Of a DNA stretch of 64,000 nt, positions 7,541 through 16,959 are shown in pieces. Source of the stretch: Spirochaetota bacterium (GTDB lineage: Bacteria; Spirochaetota; Spirochaetia; SZUA-6). The stretch is from contig JAADHF010000131.1 in NCBI GenBank assembly GCA_013151965.1, positions 62,001 through 126,000 of the forward strand, read 5' to 3'. Every line of letters starts with the position of its first letter. Within the stretch, counting starts at the first letter, position 1. The notes below the pieces were generated by a model that did no database searches, was not told the DNA's origin, and worked only from the letters and a program-made list of their open reading frames with translations. The position numbers and the translations under genes were made by a program.

Positions 7541-8744
7541 TTTCAGAAATCTCCTTCACTGTTGCACCGAGATATCCTTTGTAAAGTCTTACGCCGATTT
7601 CATCATTAACCGACACCTCGTCTGTATCTCTTATAATTTTTCCTGTTTTTTTCAAGGTAACTGCCGCATAGCCTTTTTTAAGAATTTCCAGGGGAGAATA
7701 AGAGGTGATTTTACTCACAACCAGTTCTATTCGATGCCGGATAGCGGAAGTCAGATCGGTAATCGATCTGTCCAGCCGGTCCTTTGCGTCATCCAGCCGT
7801 AAAATATAATTTTTTAATATAAGTTCAAAATTTCTTTTTATATTCTCCCTGCTGACACGCTCTAAGAGCATGGTTATGTGTTTTAAACGCTGATTAACGG
7901 AATCTGTTATTCGTTTTTTAGATTGAGTTATCCGCCGCATAATCTCCTCTCTGGATGCCGATACCATTTCTGCAGCGGCGGACGGAGTGGGAGCGCGCAG
8001 ATCGGCTGCGAGGTCTGTTAATGTGAGATCGATTTCATGGCCTACTGCTGATATGACAGGTATATTCGATTCCGCAATTGCCGTAACAACTTCCTCGCTG
8101 TAAAATGGCAGAAGGTCTTCTAAAGAACCGCCGCCTCTTGTAACAATTATCACATCACCGAGATTATACCTGTTGGTTGTGCGTATCTGCCTGCTGATAA
8201 TTTCGGCAGCTCCGTCGCCCTGTACCGGCGCAGGCAGGATTATAAGGTTAAGCGAAGTATTCCGTCTTTTAAGAACTCTTAGTATATCCTTAATAGCAGC
8301 TCCGGTAGGTGATGTAACTACAGCCACTTTCGACGGCATAAGCGGTATCTTTTTTTTCTTTTCCGCATCGAAAAATCCTTCTGCAGCGAGTTTTCTCTTT
8401 CGCTGCTCTATGAGTGCAAGTAATGCACCTTCCCCGGATTTTGTTAATGATTCGCATATAAGCTGGTAACTGCCTCTCTTCGGATAGACGGAAATACTCC
8501 CCCTTGCAAGCGCGAGCATACCGTCTTCAGGTTTAAATTTAAGGGAAGAGAGTCTGTTTTTAAACATAACTACGGATATAAGTGCATCTTTATCTTTTAA
8601 CGTAAAGTAGTAGTGGCCGGTGCTCGAAGGACGGAAGTTGGAAATTTCACCTTCTATACTTACATTCGGAAAATTATCTTCCAGCATATTGCGGATAAGG
8701 AATGTGATTTCCGAAACAGAATAATGTTTTTCCGTATTAAGCAT
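7527..8744 (-). CDS. xseA: Exodeoxyribonuclease VII large subunit
   Basis: 405 residues, within the normal family range. An N-terminal OB-fold (GEISNFRPSSTGHYYFTLKD, about 35-54) binds single-stranded DNA. The catalytic core contains VTSPTGAAIKD, RGGGSLEDLLPF and the diagnostic AVGHEIDLTLTD...APTPSAAAE. Long amphipathic helices follow, which accept XseB, and then a short C-terminal beta segment. It degrades single-stranded DNA in both directions for repair. No Shine-Dalgarno lies before the ATG; a weak promoter (TTGCAA, 17 bp, TAACTT) sits right upstream. Confidence 0.95.
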   Translation of the reverse strand: MLNTEKHYSVSEITFLIRNMLEDNFPNVSIEGEISNFRPSSTGHYYFTLKDKDALISVVMFKNRLSSLKFKPEDGMLALARGSISVYPKRGSYQLICESLTKSGEGALLALIEQRKRKLAAEGFFDAEKKKKIPLMPSKVAVVTSPTGAAIKDILRVLKRRNTSLNLIILPAPVQGDGAAEIISRQIRTTNRYNLGDVIIVTRGGGSLEDLLPFYSEEVVTAIAESNIPVISAVGHEIDLTLTDLAADLRAPTPSAAAEMVSASREEIMRRITQSKKRITDSVNQRLKHITMLLERVSRENIKRNFELILKNYILRLDDAKDRLDRSITDLTSAIRHRIELVVSKITSYSPLEILKKGYAAVTLKKTGKIIRDTDEVSVNDEIGVRLYKGYLGATVKEISENENF

Positions 8745-8813
8745 AATGTGAAGTTACAGTTTTTAATGAACCTTTGCAAGAATAATCGGGAATAATCGTA
8801 CCGCCGTAAAGAG

Positions 8814-10079
8814 CTATTTGTCAAATATTTCGAGCGGCGGAGGCGGAGCACCGCCTTCCCATACATTATCGTATTCCGACATAAATGGTTTTCCGTAGAG
8901 AAATTCGAATATGAATCTGAAATCTTCCGGAGTTACCCTTAAAAATTGGACTCCGAAGAAGTATATATCATTGTCTTTGAATTTTCTCATAATCCTGGAC
9001 CCTATGAGGAGTTTTCTGTTGTTGATTATTACTGAAAGTTCTAAATCCGTATGGAGAAGCAGGTCTTTGGCAAGTTCCGGTGAGCTGTGAGAAAAGAGGA
9101 TACCGGAAGCACTCATATCGATAACCGGAGCTTCGAATCTCTTTTCTCCCATAGTTTCCGCTTTAAAATAACCGTTTATTTTTAAAGAATAGGCGAGCAC
9201 TTTGGCGAATTGATAAACATAATCGACCAGGTTTTCGGTGATTCGTTTCTTGTTTTCCCTTGAATTGTAAAGATGAATATAACCGACAATGTATTCATTA
9301 TAGATGATCGGGACAAAGAGTTCGGAGAATATATCTCTTTTCGTTTTTTCGTAGAGAATGTTTCCGAGTTTGCTTGTTATGATATAGGGCGGTGTGCCTC
9401 TGTTTTCCTCATATTTTATTAAATCCCTCTTTGTAACAATACGCTCGTCGGGAAAGGGATCGGTTATCGGAAATTCATCCTCCGTGGAAGGGATCCAAAG
9501 AATTTTACCGGTTTCGGTTATTACCTTTTCATCAAAATTTTTCGGCAGTTTATCCCTGAACATCATAATTTTATTTTCCGAAACTATCACGGCCATTTTT
9601 TTTCTGAATGACATAATAAGGGTGCTGATTTTAGAAGTGTCGAAGTGTTCGGAAACCTCAGGTCTTTCCGCATTCTGAAAAACCGGTGTTTTCGGAAAGT
9701 TAAGTTCTATTTTCTTGCCCTTTAATGTGAAATAAACTTCTATCCCCTCCGGCATTTTAATGCGTTCATATTTTCTCTGCAGGTTTTTATATACACCCTC
9801 CGGATGTTTCAGGATGAGAGTATTGCTCTCTGCTTTTATAACGGCGGAATTAAATGTGTGATAGTTGTTTTTAAAGTAAAAGAATACCCGGACCTGTTCT
9901 TTTTCTCTTAAGATGTCCATGGATTCGGATTCACCCTGGATGGTTATTTTCTCGTCGTCGGCTTCGACTATGGTGCCCTTAAACTCTTTCTGGTGGCCAT
10001 GAAGCTCCAGAGGTATCCTGTTGTCGATCAGGGATTTAAAAACAAATTCTTTTTCTATTCTTCCGACCTGTGTTCCCAT
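8814..10079 (-). CDS. PilZ-like domain regulator of spirochaetal type
   Basis: 421-residue soluble protein. The N-terminal part (about 1-110) resembles the YcgR-N type beta domain (LELHGHQKEFKGTIVEADDEKITIQ). A middle region of about 150 residues may be GAF-like (a stretch with YIHLYNSRENKKRITENLVDYVYQ). A PilZ-like barrel ends the protein (about 315-405: RFEAPVIDMSASGILFSH...VQFLRVTPEDFRFI). The canonical RxxxR c-di-GMP motif is weak (only KRFEAP is seen), so binding is uncertain. It resembles the family annotated in Leptospira as DUF1577. It may link c-di-GMP to motility or envelope functions. It lies 3 bp after the stop of the upstream exported-protein gene. Confidence 0.6.
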   Translation of the reverse strand: MGTQVGRIEKEFVFKSLIDNRIPLELHGHQKEFKGTIVEADDEKITIQGESESMDILREKEQVRVFFYFKNNYHTFNSAVIKAESNTLILKHPEGVYKNLQRKYERIKMPEGIEVYFTLKGKKIELNFPKTPVFQNAERPEVSEHFDTSKISTLIMSFRKKMAVIVSENKIMMFRDKLPKNFDEKVITETGKILWIPSTEDEFPITDPFPDERIVTKRDLIKYEENRGTPPYIITSKLGNILYEKTKRDIFSELFVPIIYNEYIVGYIHLYNSRENKKRITENLVDYVYQFAKVLAYSLKINGYFKAETMGEKRFEAPVIDMSASGILFSHSSPELAKDLLLHTDLELSVIINNRKLLIGSRIMRKFKDNDIYFFGVQFLRVTPEDFRFIFEFLYGKPFMSEYDNVWEGGAPPPPLEIFDK

Positions 10080-10082
10080 TAT

Positions 10083-11531
10083 TTACTCGCCGTTTATAGA
10101 GAGATAGCTGCCGGCTGCGGAACTGCTCATTATTCTTACAAGGTAATCGCCGGAAGAAAGATTGTAAATTACCTGCAGCGGCTTTTCTTTTTTACGTATA
10201 CCCTCCTGTAATAAAAGCTGAGGAAGGGCGAATATCTCGAGGTGTAAACCCGCGTTCCTGTAGTTAATCCGGTAGGTGCCGGTATTGATAATTCTTAAGA
10301 GAAAGAAAGCCGGTGCATTCCCGCTGTCTGCATGATAAGTTTTACCGTCCGGATAGATTCTATCGACCTTAAGTCTGTTAAGAGTGACGGAATACTCTGC
10401 CGGCTGAATACCGGAATTGAGCATTTCCACTTTTATCTTAACCGGCATAATGCCTAAAAAAAGACCCGCTGTAACAGGTACCCCGGGCTTACTGCCTGTT
10501 TCTTTAAAGAGATATTTATTTCCCGCATCATTATAAACGGACAATGAAAGAACGGCTTCGGCACTGCGCAGAACAATAGAGTAAAAACCCGGTTTTGCCG
10601 GGGCAATTAGAATCCAGTCCGTATCATCAGGTGCGATTGTATGTTTTTGAGTTTCGCCTGACTTTAATGCTTCTGCCTGTTTTTCTTTATTGCCGGATTT
10701 CGACCCGTCATTACTGTTATGTGTAAAATCTACTATGAGTTTATACGGTCCTGTCGTATAGGGAGTAAGGCCTGTTATTTCGATAATGTAGATTCCCTTA
10801 TCCGGATTGACTGTGAGTTTTGATGAACTCTCCGGGGAAGAATTGTCATTGGATGCATAAGGAAATTCTTCTCCTTCTCTAAAGAGCAGTATCCGTATGT
10901 CGATGTCCGCTATTGCCGAGATTGTTACCGATTCTTTTTGCTTCAGTTGAAATATAAACCGGTCCGTATCATTGTCTGTAAGGCTTCTATCAAAAGTACT
11001 GATGCCTTCCGGTCTTATCTCCACTTCGAATCCCGGGTTATCGTCGGGTTCAAAAGGGTCGATGGGGGGAGGCTGTTCTTCGGCATCCTGATTGGAAGAG
11101 GAATGTATAAGTGCATTTATGCCGGGACTTCTATCAAGATCAACGTTCATCCCCCCGATTAACGATCCGTCTGCCTTTATGATTCTCACAACTATCCTTA
11201 CTTTCTCCCGGTATATCTGAATTTCTCCCGATATGGTAAACATTACCCCGGCATCTGGAACGTGAGTTATGGTAACATTTCTGTAGAGCTCTGCAAGGCG
11301 AATTTCGAGCAGACCGGATATTCTCCGGCCGAGCAGGTCCGATTCTCCGTCTTCAGGATTATCCGGCAGAAAGGTTTCTACGGAAATGCTGTAACTCTGC
11401 CTGTCCATTATATTCGTAGTGATATAAGCACTGATCCTGTCGACAACCTGATCTATTCCTTCTAACGTATCAGGTACCGCCTGGATGAGAGGAAACGAAA
11501 GTATAATAAAAAGGAATACACCTTTTTTCAT
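10083..11531 (-). CDS. Exported protein with pre-peptidase C-terminal (PPC)-like domains
   Basis: 482 residues with an N-terminal signal peptide (about 1-18). Residues about 25-140 look like a periplasmic CsgG/FlgO-type alpha/beta domain (ISGLLEIRLAELYRN...RIIKADGSLIGG). A PPC-like beta sandwich follows, with the typical DNDTDRFIFQLKQKESVTISA and YIIEITG...GPYKLIV patterns. A second, weaker copy is seen at about residues 275-370 (DDTDWILIAPAKPGFYSIVL). PPC domains accompany secreted enzymes, but no catalytic domain is present here. Probably a periplasmic or surface binding protein; role unknown. Confidence 0.55.
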   Translation of the reverse strand: MKKGVFLFIILSFPLIQAVPDTLEGIDQVVDRISAYITTNIMDRQSYSISVETFLPDNPEDGESDLLGRRISGLLEIRLAELYRNVTITHVPDAGVMFTISGEIQIYREKVRIVVRIIKADGSLIGGMNVDLDRSPGINALIHSSSNQDAEEQPPPIDPFEPDDNPGFEVEIRPEGISTFDRSLTDNDTDRFIFQLKQKESVTISAIADIDIRILLFREGEEFPYASNDNSSPESSSKLTVNPDKGIYIIEITGLTPYTTGPYKLIVDFTHNSNDGSKSGNKEKQAEALKSGETQKHTIAPDDTDWILIAPAKPGFYSIVLRSAEAVLSLSVYNDAGNKYLFKETGSKPGVPVTAGLFLGIMPVKIKVEMLNSGIQPAEYSVTLNRLKVDRIYPDGKTYHADSGNAPAFFLLRIINTGTYRINYRNAGLHLEIFALPQLLLQEGIRKKEKPLQVIYNLSSGDYLVRIMSSSAAGSYLSINGE

Positions 11532-11547
11532 TCTTGCAATCAGCTGA

Positions 11548-12114
11548 TTAAAGACCTAACCGATCCGCGACTTCTCTCATGGAAATAACCGCTATGTTAG
11601 AGAATTCATCGACATCAAGACCTATCTTTTCGCACAGCATTATGTTATCACGAGAGACTTTCCTCGCGAAATCCTTTTTTTTCATTCGTTTAACTACAGA
11701 TGATGGTTTTACCGAGCTTAACTTTTTATCGGGCATTACAAGTGCCGTTGCCACTATCAACCCGGTAATTGTTTCCCCGCATGTTAAAGCATAGTCCAAA
11801 ACGGTTTTTCGTTCAACCCCCAGCCCTTCCGCATTATGAGCCTTGATTGCATTTAAATGTTCCTCCGGAACATTAAGGGGTTTTAGAATTTCAACGGTTT
11901 TTAATCCGTGGATTTCGGGGTCCTGTGTAAGGTCGAAATCAAGATCATGGACCATTCCGATGGCCGCCCATTCTCCCTCATCCTGTCCGAGCCGTCTGGC
12001 GAGCCCCCGCATAACGGCACCTGCGGCAATACTGTGTTTTTTAAGCCAATCCGAAATTACATACCGGGAAAGAAGTTCCTCTGCTTTCGCCTCTGTCAGA
12101 ATGGTCTGCTTCAT
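11548..12114 (-). CDS. HD-domain hydrolase
   Basis: 188-residue cytoplasmic protein of the small HD superfamily. It shows the opening helix WLKKHSIAAGAVMRGLA, the metal-binding MVHDLDFD (HD near residue 55) and HGLKTVEILK downstream. An AHNAEGLG segment matches the third metal ligand region. These proteins are metal-dependent phosphohydrolases, often acting on nucleotides; the substrate is unknown. It sits 3 bp downstream of the lipoprotein gene on the same strand and upstream of the PPC-domain gene, so it is probably in one operon with both. Confidence 0.75.
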   Translation of the reverse strand: MKQTILTEAKAEELLSRYVISDWLKKHSIAAGAVMRGLARRLGQDEGEWAAIGMVHDLDFDLTQDPEIHGLKTVEILKPLNVPEEHLNAIKAHNAEGLGVERKTVLDYALTCGETITGLIVATALVMPDKKLSSVKPSSVVKRMKKKDFARKVSRDNIMLCEKIGLDVDEFSNIAVISMREVADRLGL

Positions 12115-12117
12115 TTT

Positions 12118-12789
12118 TTATTCCTCCATAATCCAGCTGTATGAATTGGGAACAAATTTTTCCTTTTTCTGCTTTACAGACAGCTGGTTAAGATTTAACT
12201 GTACATCCGTAATAAGCCATTTGCCGTCTTTTCTTTTAAGATACAGCTGACCCTCTGTCGAACCTTTTAAACCGAAGAGTCTGCTGTTTACGGTAGCGGT
12301 TTGTTTATCCGGCCTGTTGATAGATCCGATTCTGTAACTTTTAACCTGACCGGATTCTTTAAGGTAATATGAATACAGTTTTTTTATACTCTGATAATCA
12401 TCCGGATTTACAGCCTCTTTATTAATGATCCTATCGCGAAAATCATCCAGGAATTCCTTTACCGGGGTCAATATATCCCTGTCTTCCTTTGAAATATCTA
12501 TTTCCGGCTGTAATCCGCCGATTTTAAAATCCTTGGGAAAAACAGAGGGGCCGTTATTCAGAGGAAGGAGGATGTCCGTGATATTGCCTTTAGCCTCCTT
12601 TGCCCCGGGTTTGGAACCGGTAGTTCTCTTTAGTACAACCTTGTTGGGGTTGGTTTTATTAGTTTTAGGCTGTACCGCCGAGGTGCTGTTCCTGCCCGGT
12701 AAATTTTTCTGTGTCTGCACCGTCCTTTTCCCCTTGCTGCAGGAAAGTAAAACTGCAAGACAGGCAATTATAAAAAAAGCTCTACGCAT
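12118..12789 (-). CDS. Lipoprotein of unknown function
   Basis: 223 residues. The signal peptide ends in LLSC with Cys17. A Lys/Thr/Asn-rich linker (about 20-75) follows, then a folded domain of about 140 residues ending in a beta region (GQLYLKRKDGKWLITDVQL) like an NTF2-type fold. No catalytic motif is seen. It is divergent from the aconitase gene. A TTGACG box that could be its -35 lies inside an inverted repeat shared with the aconitase promoter region. Confidence 0.6.
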   Translation of the reverse strand: MRRAFFIIACLAVLLSCSKGKRTVQTQKNLPGRNSTSAVQPKTNKTNPNKVVLKRTTGSKPGAKEAKGNITDILLPLNNGPSVFPKDFKIGGLQPEIDISKEDRDILTPVKEFLDDFRDRIINKEAVNPDDYQSIKKLYSYYLKESGQVKSYRIGSINRPDKQTATVNSRLFGLKGSTEGQLYLKRKDGKWLITDVQLNLNQLSVKQKKEKFVPNSYSWIMEE

Positions 12790-12810
12790 ATCTAATTCTT
12801 ATCAGATGAA

Positions 12811-12846
12811 ATGATATTCGTCAAATACTGGAATATCATCCGGTAT
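12811..12846. promoter_or_regulatory. Nested inverted repeats between the lipoprotein gene and the aconitase gene
   Basis: ATGATATTC (12811-12819) and GAATATCAT (12831-12839) are perfect inverted copies with an 11-bp gap. A second pair, ATACTGG (12825-12831) and CCGGTAT (12840-12846), overlaps the first with one mismatch. The block covers a TTGACG on the minus strand (possible -35 of the lipoprotein gene) and TGGAAT, a weak -35 placed 17 bp before TATATT (12852-12857) in front of the aconitase gene. It looks like a divergent operator or switchable hairpin; the regulator is unknown. Confidence 0.4.
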
Positions 12847-12893
12847 TGCTGTATATTATTGAGATTGATTTTAGATGCATTTCGGAGGAATAC

Positions 12894-14837
12894 ATGGGGT
12901 TAACCTTAACGGAAAAGATAATAAAAGAACATCTTGTAAGCGGAATTTTAAAAGCCGGTGAGGAAATCGGAATCGGAATCGACCAGACTCTTACCCAGGA
13001 CGCTACCGGGACAATGGCCTGTCTTCAACTGGAAGCCATAGGTGTCGACAGAGTAAAAACGGAGATTTCCGTTTCGTATGTGGATCACAATATGCTCCAG
13101 ACGGATTTTAAAAACATGGATGATCACAGATATCTTCAGAGTGTGGCTGCGCGTTTCGGAATATATTTTTCCAGACCCGGCAATGGAATATGTCACCAGG
13201 TTCATCTGGAACGTTTCGGCATTCCCGGAAAAACACTGATAGGCTCGGATTCTCATACTCCGACTAACGGCGGGATGGGTATGCTCGCAATCGGTTCGGG
13301 AGGTGTGGATGTGGCTGTAGCGATGGCAGGCGGACCCTTTTATCTTAAAATGCCGGAGGTGGTCGGAGTGGAGCTTTCCGGGAAACTTAATGATTTCTGT
13401 TCCGCCAAGGATGTAATACTGACATTATTAAAGACGGAAACCGTTAAAGGCGGAATAGGGAAGGTGTATGAATATTTCGGCAGCGGAGTTATGACCTTAA
13501 CCGTACCTGAAAGGGCGACGATAACCAATATGGGCGCGGAACTGGGAGCTACTACCTCCATATTCCCCTCCGATGAAGCTACCAGGGAATTCTTAAGGGT
13601 ACAGAATAGGGAAAAAAGCTGGAAGCCTGTTTCCGCGGACAGCGGTGCAGTGTATTCACGGGTAATAAAAATCAATCTAAACGATATTGTGCCTATGGCT
13701 GCCAGGCCCCATATGCCGGATAATGTTGTTCCTGTTCATGAGATCGAGGGGATAAAGGCGGATCAGATTGCCATAGGATCATGCACCAATTCCTCGATTA
13801 ACGATCTTGCTGTAGCGGCTGATATTCTGGAAGGTAATATAATCGCGCCCGGTGTTTCCCTGGGAGTTTCTCCCGGTTCCAGGCAGGCTCTGATGACGGC
13901 TACGGATCTCGGAATAACATCCGTATTGATAGCCTCCGGAGCAAGAATTCTGGAGAGCGCATGCGGTCCGTGCATAGGCATGGGTTTTGCACCTTCATCC
14001 GGCGCTGTAAGTGTCAGGACGTTTAACCGCAATTTTACGGGCAGAAGCGGAACAAAGGATGCGGGGATATATCTTGTATCCCCGGAAACGGCTGCGGCCA
14101 CTGCCTTAAAAGGCGTTCTTACGGACCCCAGAAGCTTAGGGTCTTTTCCGCGGAGGGATTTGAGTTCGAAGATCATAGTGAACGATGCAATGATTATTAA
14201 GCCGCCGGAGGATGGAAGCGGCACGGAGATTGTCCGCGGACCCAATATTAAGCCTGTTCCGGAGGGAAAGATACTTGAGAATCACTTTAAGGCGCAGATT
14301 ATCCTGAAAGCCGGCGATAATATTACAACCGACGATATCATGCCTGCAGGTGCAGAGATACTGCCCTTCCGATCCAATATTCCCGAAATTTCAAAGTATG
14401 TTTTTTCTGCGATCGATCCTGAGTTTTATAAAAAGGCCATTGCCTTAAGAAAAAGTGTTATTATAGGCGGAGAAAATTACGGGCAGGGTTCTTCACGGGA
14501 ACATGCAGCTCTTGCTCCCATGTATCTTGGAGTGCGGGCGGTAATCGCTAAAAGCTTTGCAAGAATACACAGGGCTAATCTTGTGAACTTCGGAATACTG
14601 CCTCTGACCTTCAGGGACAGGGATGACTATAATGATATTAAGCCGGGTGATGTGATTGAATTCGGTACGCTTAAGGAGAGTTTAAAGGCCGGAAAGCCGG
14701 TCTCCGTTTCTATTGCCGGCGGAAGCGGAGAAAAGAAAAAAATTATTGTACTGGAATGCAATGTTGCTGACCGTTTTATCGATATCCTTCTTTCCGGCGG
14801 ATTACTTAATTATACAAGGAAGCATTCGATAAAATGA
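12894..14837 (+). CDS. Aconitate hydratase, short Aquifex-type
   Basis: Isomerises citrate to isocitrate through a [4Fe-4S] cluster. The 647-residue length matches the short aconitase class first noted in Aquifex; AcnA is about 890 residues. Cluster ligands are C297 (GSCTNSS), C357 and C360 (SACGPCIGMG). Substrate-binding features include QDATGT, GSDSHTPTNGGMG and the swivel-domain motif GGENYGQGSSREHAA. The ATG at 12894 has a GGAGGA site 5 bp ahead; an upstream in-frame ATG at 12846 lacks one. It overlaps the next gene by 4 bp. Related dehydratases (homoaconitase, isopropylmalate isomerase) are less likely given the full domain order. Confidence 0.88.
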   Translation: MGLTLTEKIIKEHLVSGILKAGEEIGIGIDQTLTQDATGTMACLQLEAIGVDRVKTEISVSYVDHNMLQTDFKNMDDHRYLQSVAARFGIYFSRPGNGICHQVHLERFGIPGKTLIGSDSHTPTNGGMGMLAIGSGGVDVAVAMAGGPFYLKMPEVVGVELSGKLNDFCSAKDVILTLLKTETVKGGIGKVYEYFGSGVMTLTVPERATITNMGAELGATTSIFPSDEATREFLRVQNREKSWKPVSADSGAVYSRVIKINLNDIVPMAARPHMPDNVVPVHEIEGIKADQIAIGSCTNSSINDLAVAADILEGNIIAPGVSLGVSPGSRQALMTATDLGITSVLIASGARILESACGPCIGMGFAPSSGAVSVRTFNRNFTGRSGTKDAGIYLVSPETAAATALKGVLTDPRSLGSFPRRDLSSKIIVNDAMIIKPPEDGSGTEIVRGPNIKPVPEGKILENHFKAQIILKAGDNITTDDIMPAGAEILPFRSNIPEISKYVFSAIDPEFYKKAIALRKSVIIGGENYGQGSSREHAALAPMYLGVRAVIAKSFARIHRANLVNFGILPLTFRDRDDYNDIKPGDVIEFGTLKESLKAGKPVSVSIAGGSGEKKKIIVLECNVADRFIDILLSGGLLNYTRKHSIK

Positions 14838-16114
14838 AGCAGACAATCTTAAACCACCTGCATAACGATTACACGGAACCGATAAGAGACCCTGTATGGA
14901 AAAATATCTACCTTTCCGGGAGCTTGCTTGAGGTTACAAAGGACAGGTGTTTTCAGAAATTAAACCGGATAAAGCAGTTGGGACCGGCATACCTCGTATA
15001 TCCCGGAGCTACCCACACAAGGCTGAATCACAGCTTAGGTGTATTTGCCCTGGCTCACAGGCTTATTAAACACCTGGTCGCTTTTGAAGAGGTAAGAGAG
15101 CTTTCTGTCGAGGGTGTAAAATCTTTTCTCTGTGCGGCTTTACTGCACGATCTCGGACACTATCCCTTTGCGCATTCTCTTAAGGATATTAATATTAAAA
15201 GCCACGAGGAGCTTACTTCGGAGCTGATAATGGGAAGCGGTATTACGGGTATATTAAAAAAAACCGTCGGGGTGGATCCCCTGGCTGTGGCGGCAATTAT
15301 CGATGAGAAAACGGCATACAGCGGCGGCGTCAGGGTGGAGTTTTACAGGCGTCTTCTTTCCGGGGTTCTGGATCCGGATAAACTGGACTATCTTAACAGG
15401 GATGCTTATTTCTGCGGTGTTCCCTATGGAATTCAGGATGTTGATTTTATTCTCGGAGAAGTACAGCCGGTAGAATGCAGGGGTATCGGTATATCGGAAA
15501 AAGGCCTGTCGGCTGTCGAGGGTATTCTCTTTGCAAAATATCTCATGTATAAATCCGTTTACTGGCATAAGACCGTACGCATTGCAACTGCTATGATAAA
15601 GAAGGCGGTTATTATGGGGTTAAAAGAGGGAATAATTAAAAGGGAAGAGCTCTACGGTCCGGATGATAATGAATTTTTTTCTATTGTCTTAAAGTACGGC
15701 TACCCTCCTTTTGAGCTGTTAAAAAAGGTAGTGGAACGTAATCTTTACAAATTGATATATAGAACTCCCTTCGATGACAACAACCCCATACATAGAGATT
15801 TAACGGATGTTAAAATAAAGGATGAGTATGAAAGAAAAATTACCGGTGAGCTGGGAAAGACAGCCGGCAGAAAGATCCTCGAGCAGGAAGTTATTATCGA
15901 TGTTCCGGAACCGATATCCTTCGAAATCGATCTTTCCGTTTATCCCGAAAAGGGTGCACCGTATGGTTTTGCCGAATCCTCATCAATTTTCAGGGGTGAT
16001 ACGGTTAAAGACTTTACCGGATCTTTAAGGAGTATTTCTCTTCTTATAAGCAGAGAGCATTCTCTTCCTGATTCATTAAGAAAAGCAGATATGGATAAAT
16101 GGTTTGGCGCCTAA
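14834..16114 (+). CDS. HD-domain phosphohydrolase, dGTPase/SAMHD1-like
   Basis: 426-residue HD superfamily protein. The metal ligands are visible as H66 (HTRLNHSLG) and H105/D106 (LLHDLGHYPFAH). An Asp in the LDPDKLDYLNRDAYFCG segment follows at about residue 180. This arrangement is that of dNTP triphosphohydrolases and SAMHD1-like enzymes (YwfO type), so it may control dNTP levels; the substrate is inferred from family. It overlaps the aconitase stop by ATGA, implying translational coupling. Confidence 0.8.
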   Translation: MKQTILNHLHNDYTEPIRDPVWKNIYLSGSLLEVTKDRCFQKLNRIKQLGPAYLVYPGATHTRLNHSLGVFALAHRLIKHLVAFEEVRELSVEGVKSFLCAALLHDLGHYPFAHSLKDINIKSHEELTSELIMGSGITGILKKTVGVDPLAVAAIIDEKTAYSGGVRVEFYRRLLSGVLDPDKLDYLNRDAYFCGVPYGIQDVDFILGEVQPVECRGIGISEKGLSAVEGILFAKYLMYKSVYWHKTVRIATAMIKKAVIMGLKEGIIKREELYGPDDNEFFSIVLKYGYPPFELLKKVVERNLYKLIYRTPFDDNNPIHRDLTDVKIKDEYERKITGELGKTAGRKILEQEVIIDVPEPISFEIDLSVYPEKGAPYGFAESSSIFRGDTVKDFTGSLRSISLLISREHSLPDSLRKADMDKWFGA

Positions 16115-16130
16115 TATTTACCATCGATAC

Positions 16131-16159
16131 TTGAAGGGGCGGATAAATTGGAATAGATT
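16131..16159 (+). promoter_or_regulatory. Putative promoter 9 nt from the phosphoesterase ATG
   Basis: TTGAAG (16131-16136), a 17-bp spacer, TAGATT (16154-16159), then 9 nt to the ATG at 16169. No Shine-Dalgarno is present in those 9 nt. Confidence 0.4.
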
Positions 16160-16168
16160 ATAGTATAG

Positions 16169-16903
16169 ATGAAGTATGCTGTTTTAAGTGATATTCACAG
16201 TAACTGGGAAGCCTTGAGTTCCGCGGAAAAAGAGATAGAGAAGTATGATGTCGATTATATAGTCTGTCTTGGCGATGCAGTGGGCTACAATGCGGATCCG
16301 AACCGGTGTCTTAAGGAAATTGCAGGTATTTCGGATTTTATGGTACGTGGTAATCACGATAAAGCTGTTGCCGGATTAATGAGTATTGATTACTTTAACA
16401 GCATGGCCAGGGAAGCCGTACAATGGACCCGGACACATATCAGTCTAATAAACCTGGCCGTATTAAAAAGATTACCGGCAGGGCCCTTAATGGTTAATGG
16501 CAGATATCTTATATGTCACGGTTCACCTATGGATGAGGATAGGTACATCGTAACATACAGGGATATTAATGAAAATATTTTTTATATAAACCGGTATTTC
16601 AAGGATACGGGAATATGTTTCTTCGGCCATACGCATGTGCCCATGGTTTTTGAGGAAAACAGCGGTCTCTTAGATCTGAAACCGGAAATACAGCTTGATC
16701 CTTCGAAACGTTACCTTATAAATCCGGGGTCGGTAGGGCAGCCGAGAGACGGCAGTTCAAAAGCAGCTTTAGGTGTTTTTGATGATGAAAAATATGTTTA
16801 CAGATATGTAAGATTCGATTATCCTGTGGACATTACACAGAGGAAAATAATCGAAGCAGGGCTTCCGGAAGCACTAGCCCTTCGTTTGTATTCCGGAAAT
16901 TAA
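16169..16903 (+). CDS. Metallophosphoesterase, YfcE/diadenosine-tetraphosphatase-like
   Basis: 244-residue calcineurin-type phosphoesterase with the full set of metal-binding motifs: SDIHSN (D8, H10), LGDAVGY, RGNHDKA, a CHGSP segment and GHTHVP. An INPGSVGQPRDG segment near residue 190 is typical of the YfcE-like branch. The enzyme should hydrolyse phosphodiesters or phosphomonoesters with two metals in the cytoplasm; the substrate is unknown. There is no ribosome-binding site before the ATG, and the gene may be read from a leaderless transcript. Confidence 0.85.
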   Translation: MKYAVLSDIHSNWEALSSAEKEIEKYDVDYIVCLGDAVGYNADPNRCLKEIAGISDFMVRGNHDKAVAGLMSIDYFNSMAREAVQWTRTHISLINLAVLKRLPAGPLMVNGRYLICHGSPMDEDRYIVTYRDINENIFYINRYFKDTGICFFGHTHVPMVFEENSGLLDLKPEIQLDPSKRYLINPGSVGQPRDGSSKAALGVFDDEKYVYRYVRFDYPVDITQRKIIEAGLPEALALRLYSGN

Positions 16904-16959
16904 AGAAACCGGTAATACGGAACAGAAAATATACATAGCAATAAATGGAGAGGGGAATG

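Noticed and set aside
14834-14837. Frameshift joining aconitase and the HD gene
   Set aside because: Both proteins are complete; the ATGA overlap is ordinary translational coupling.
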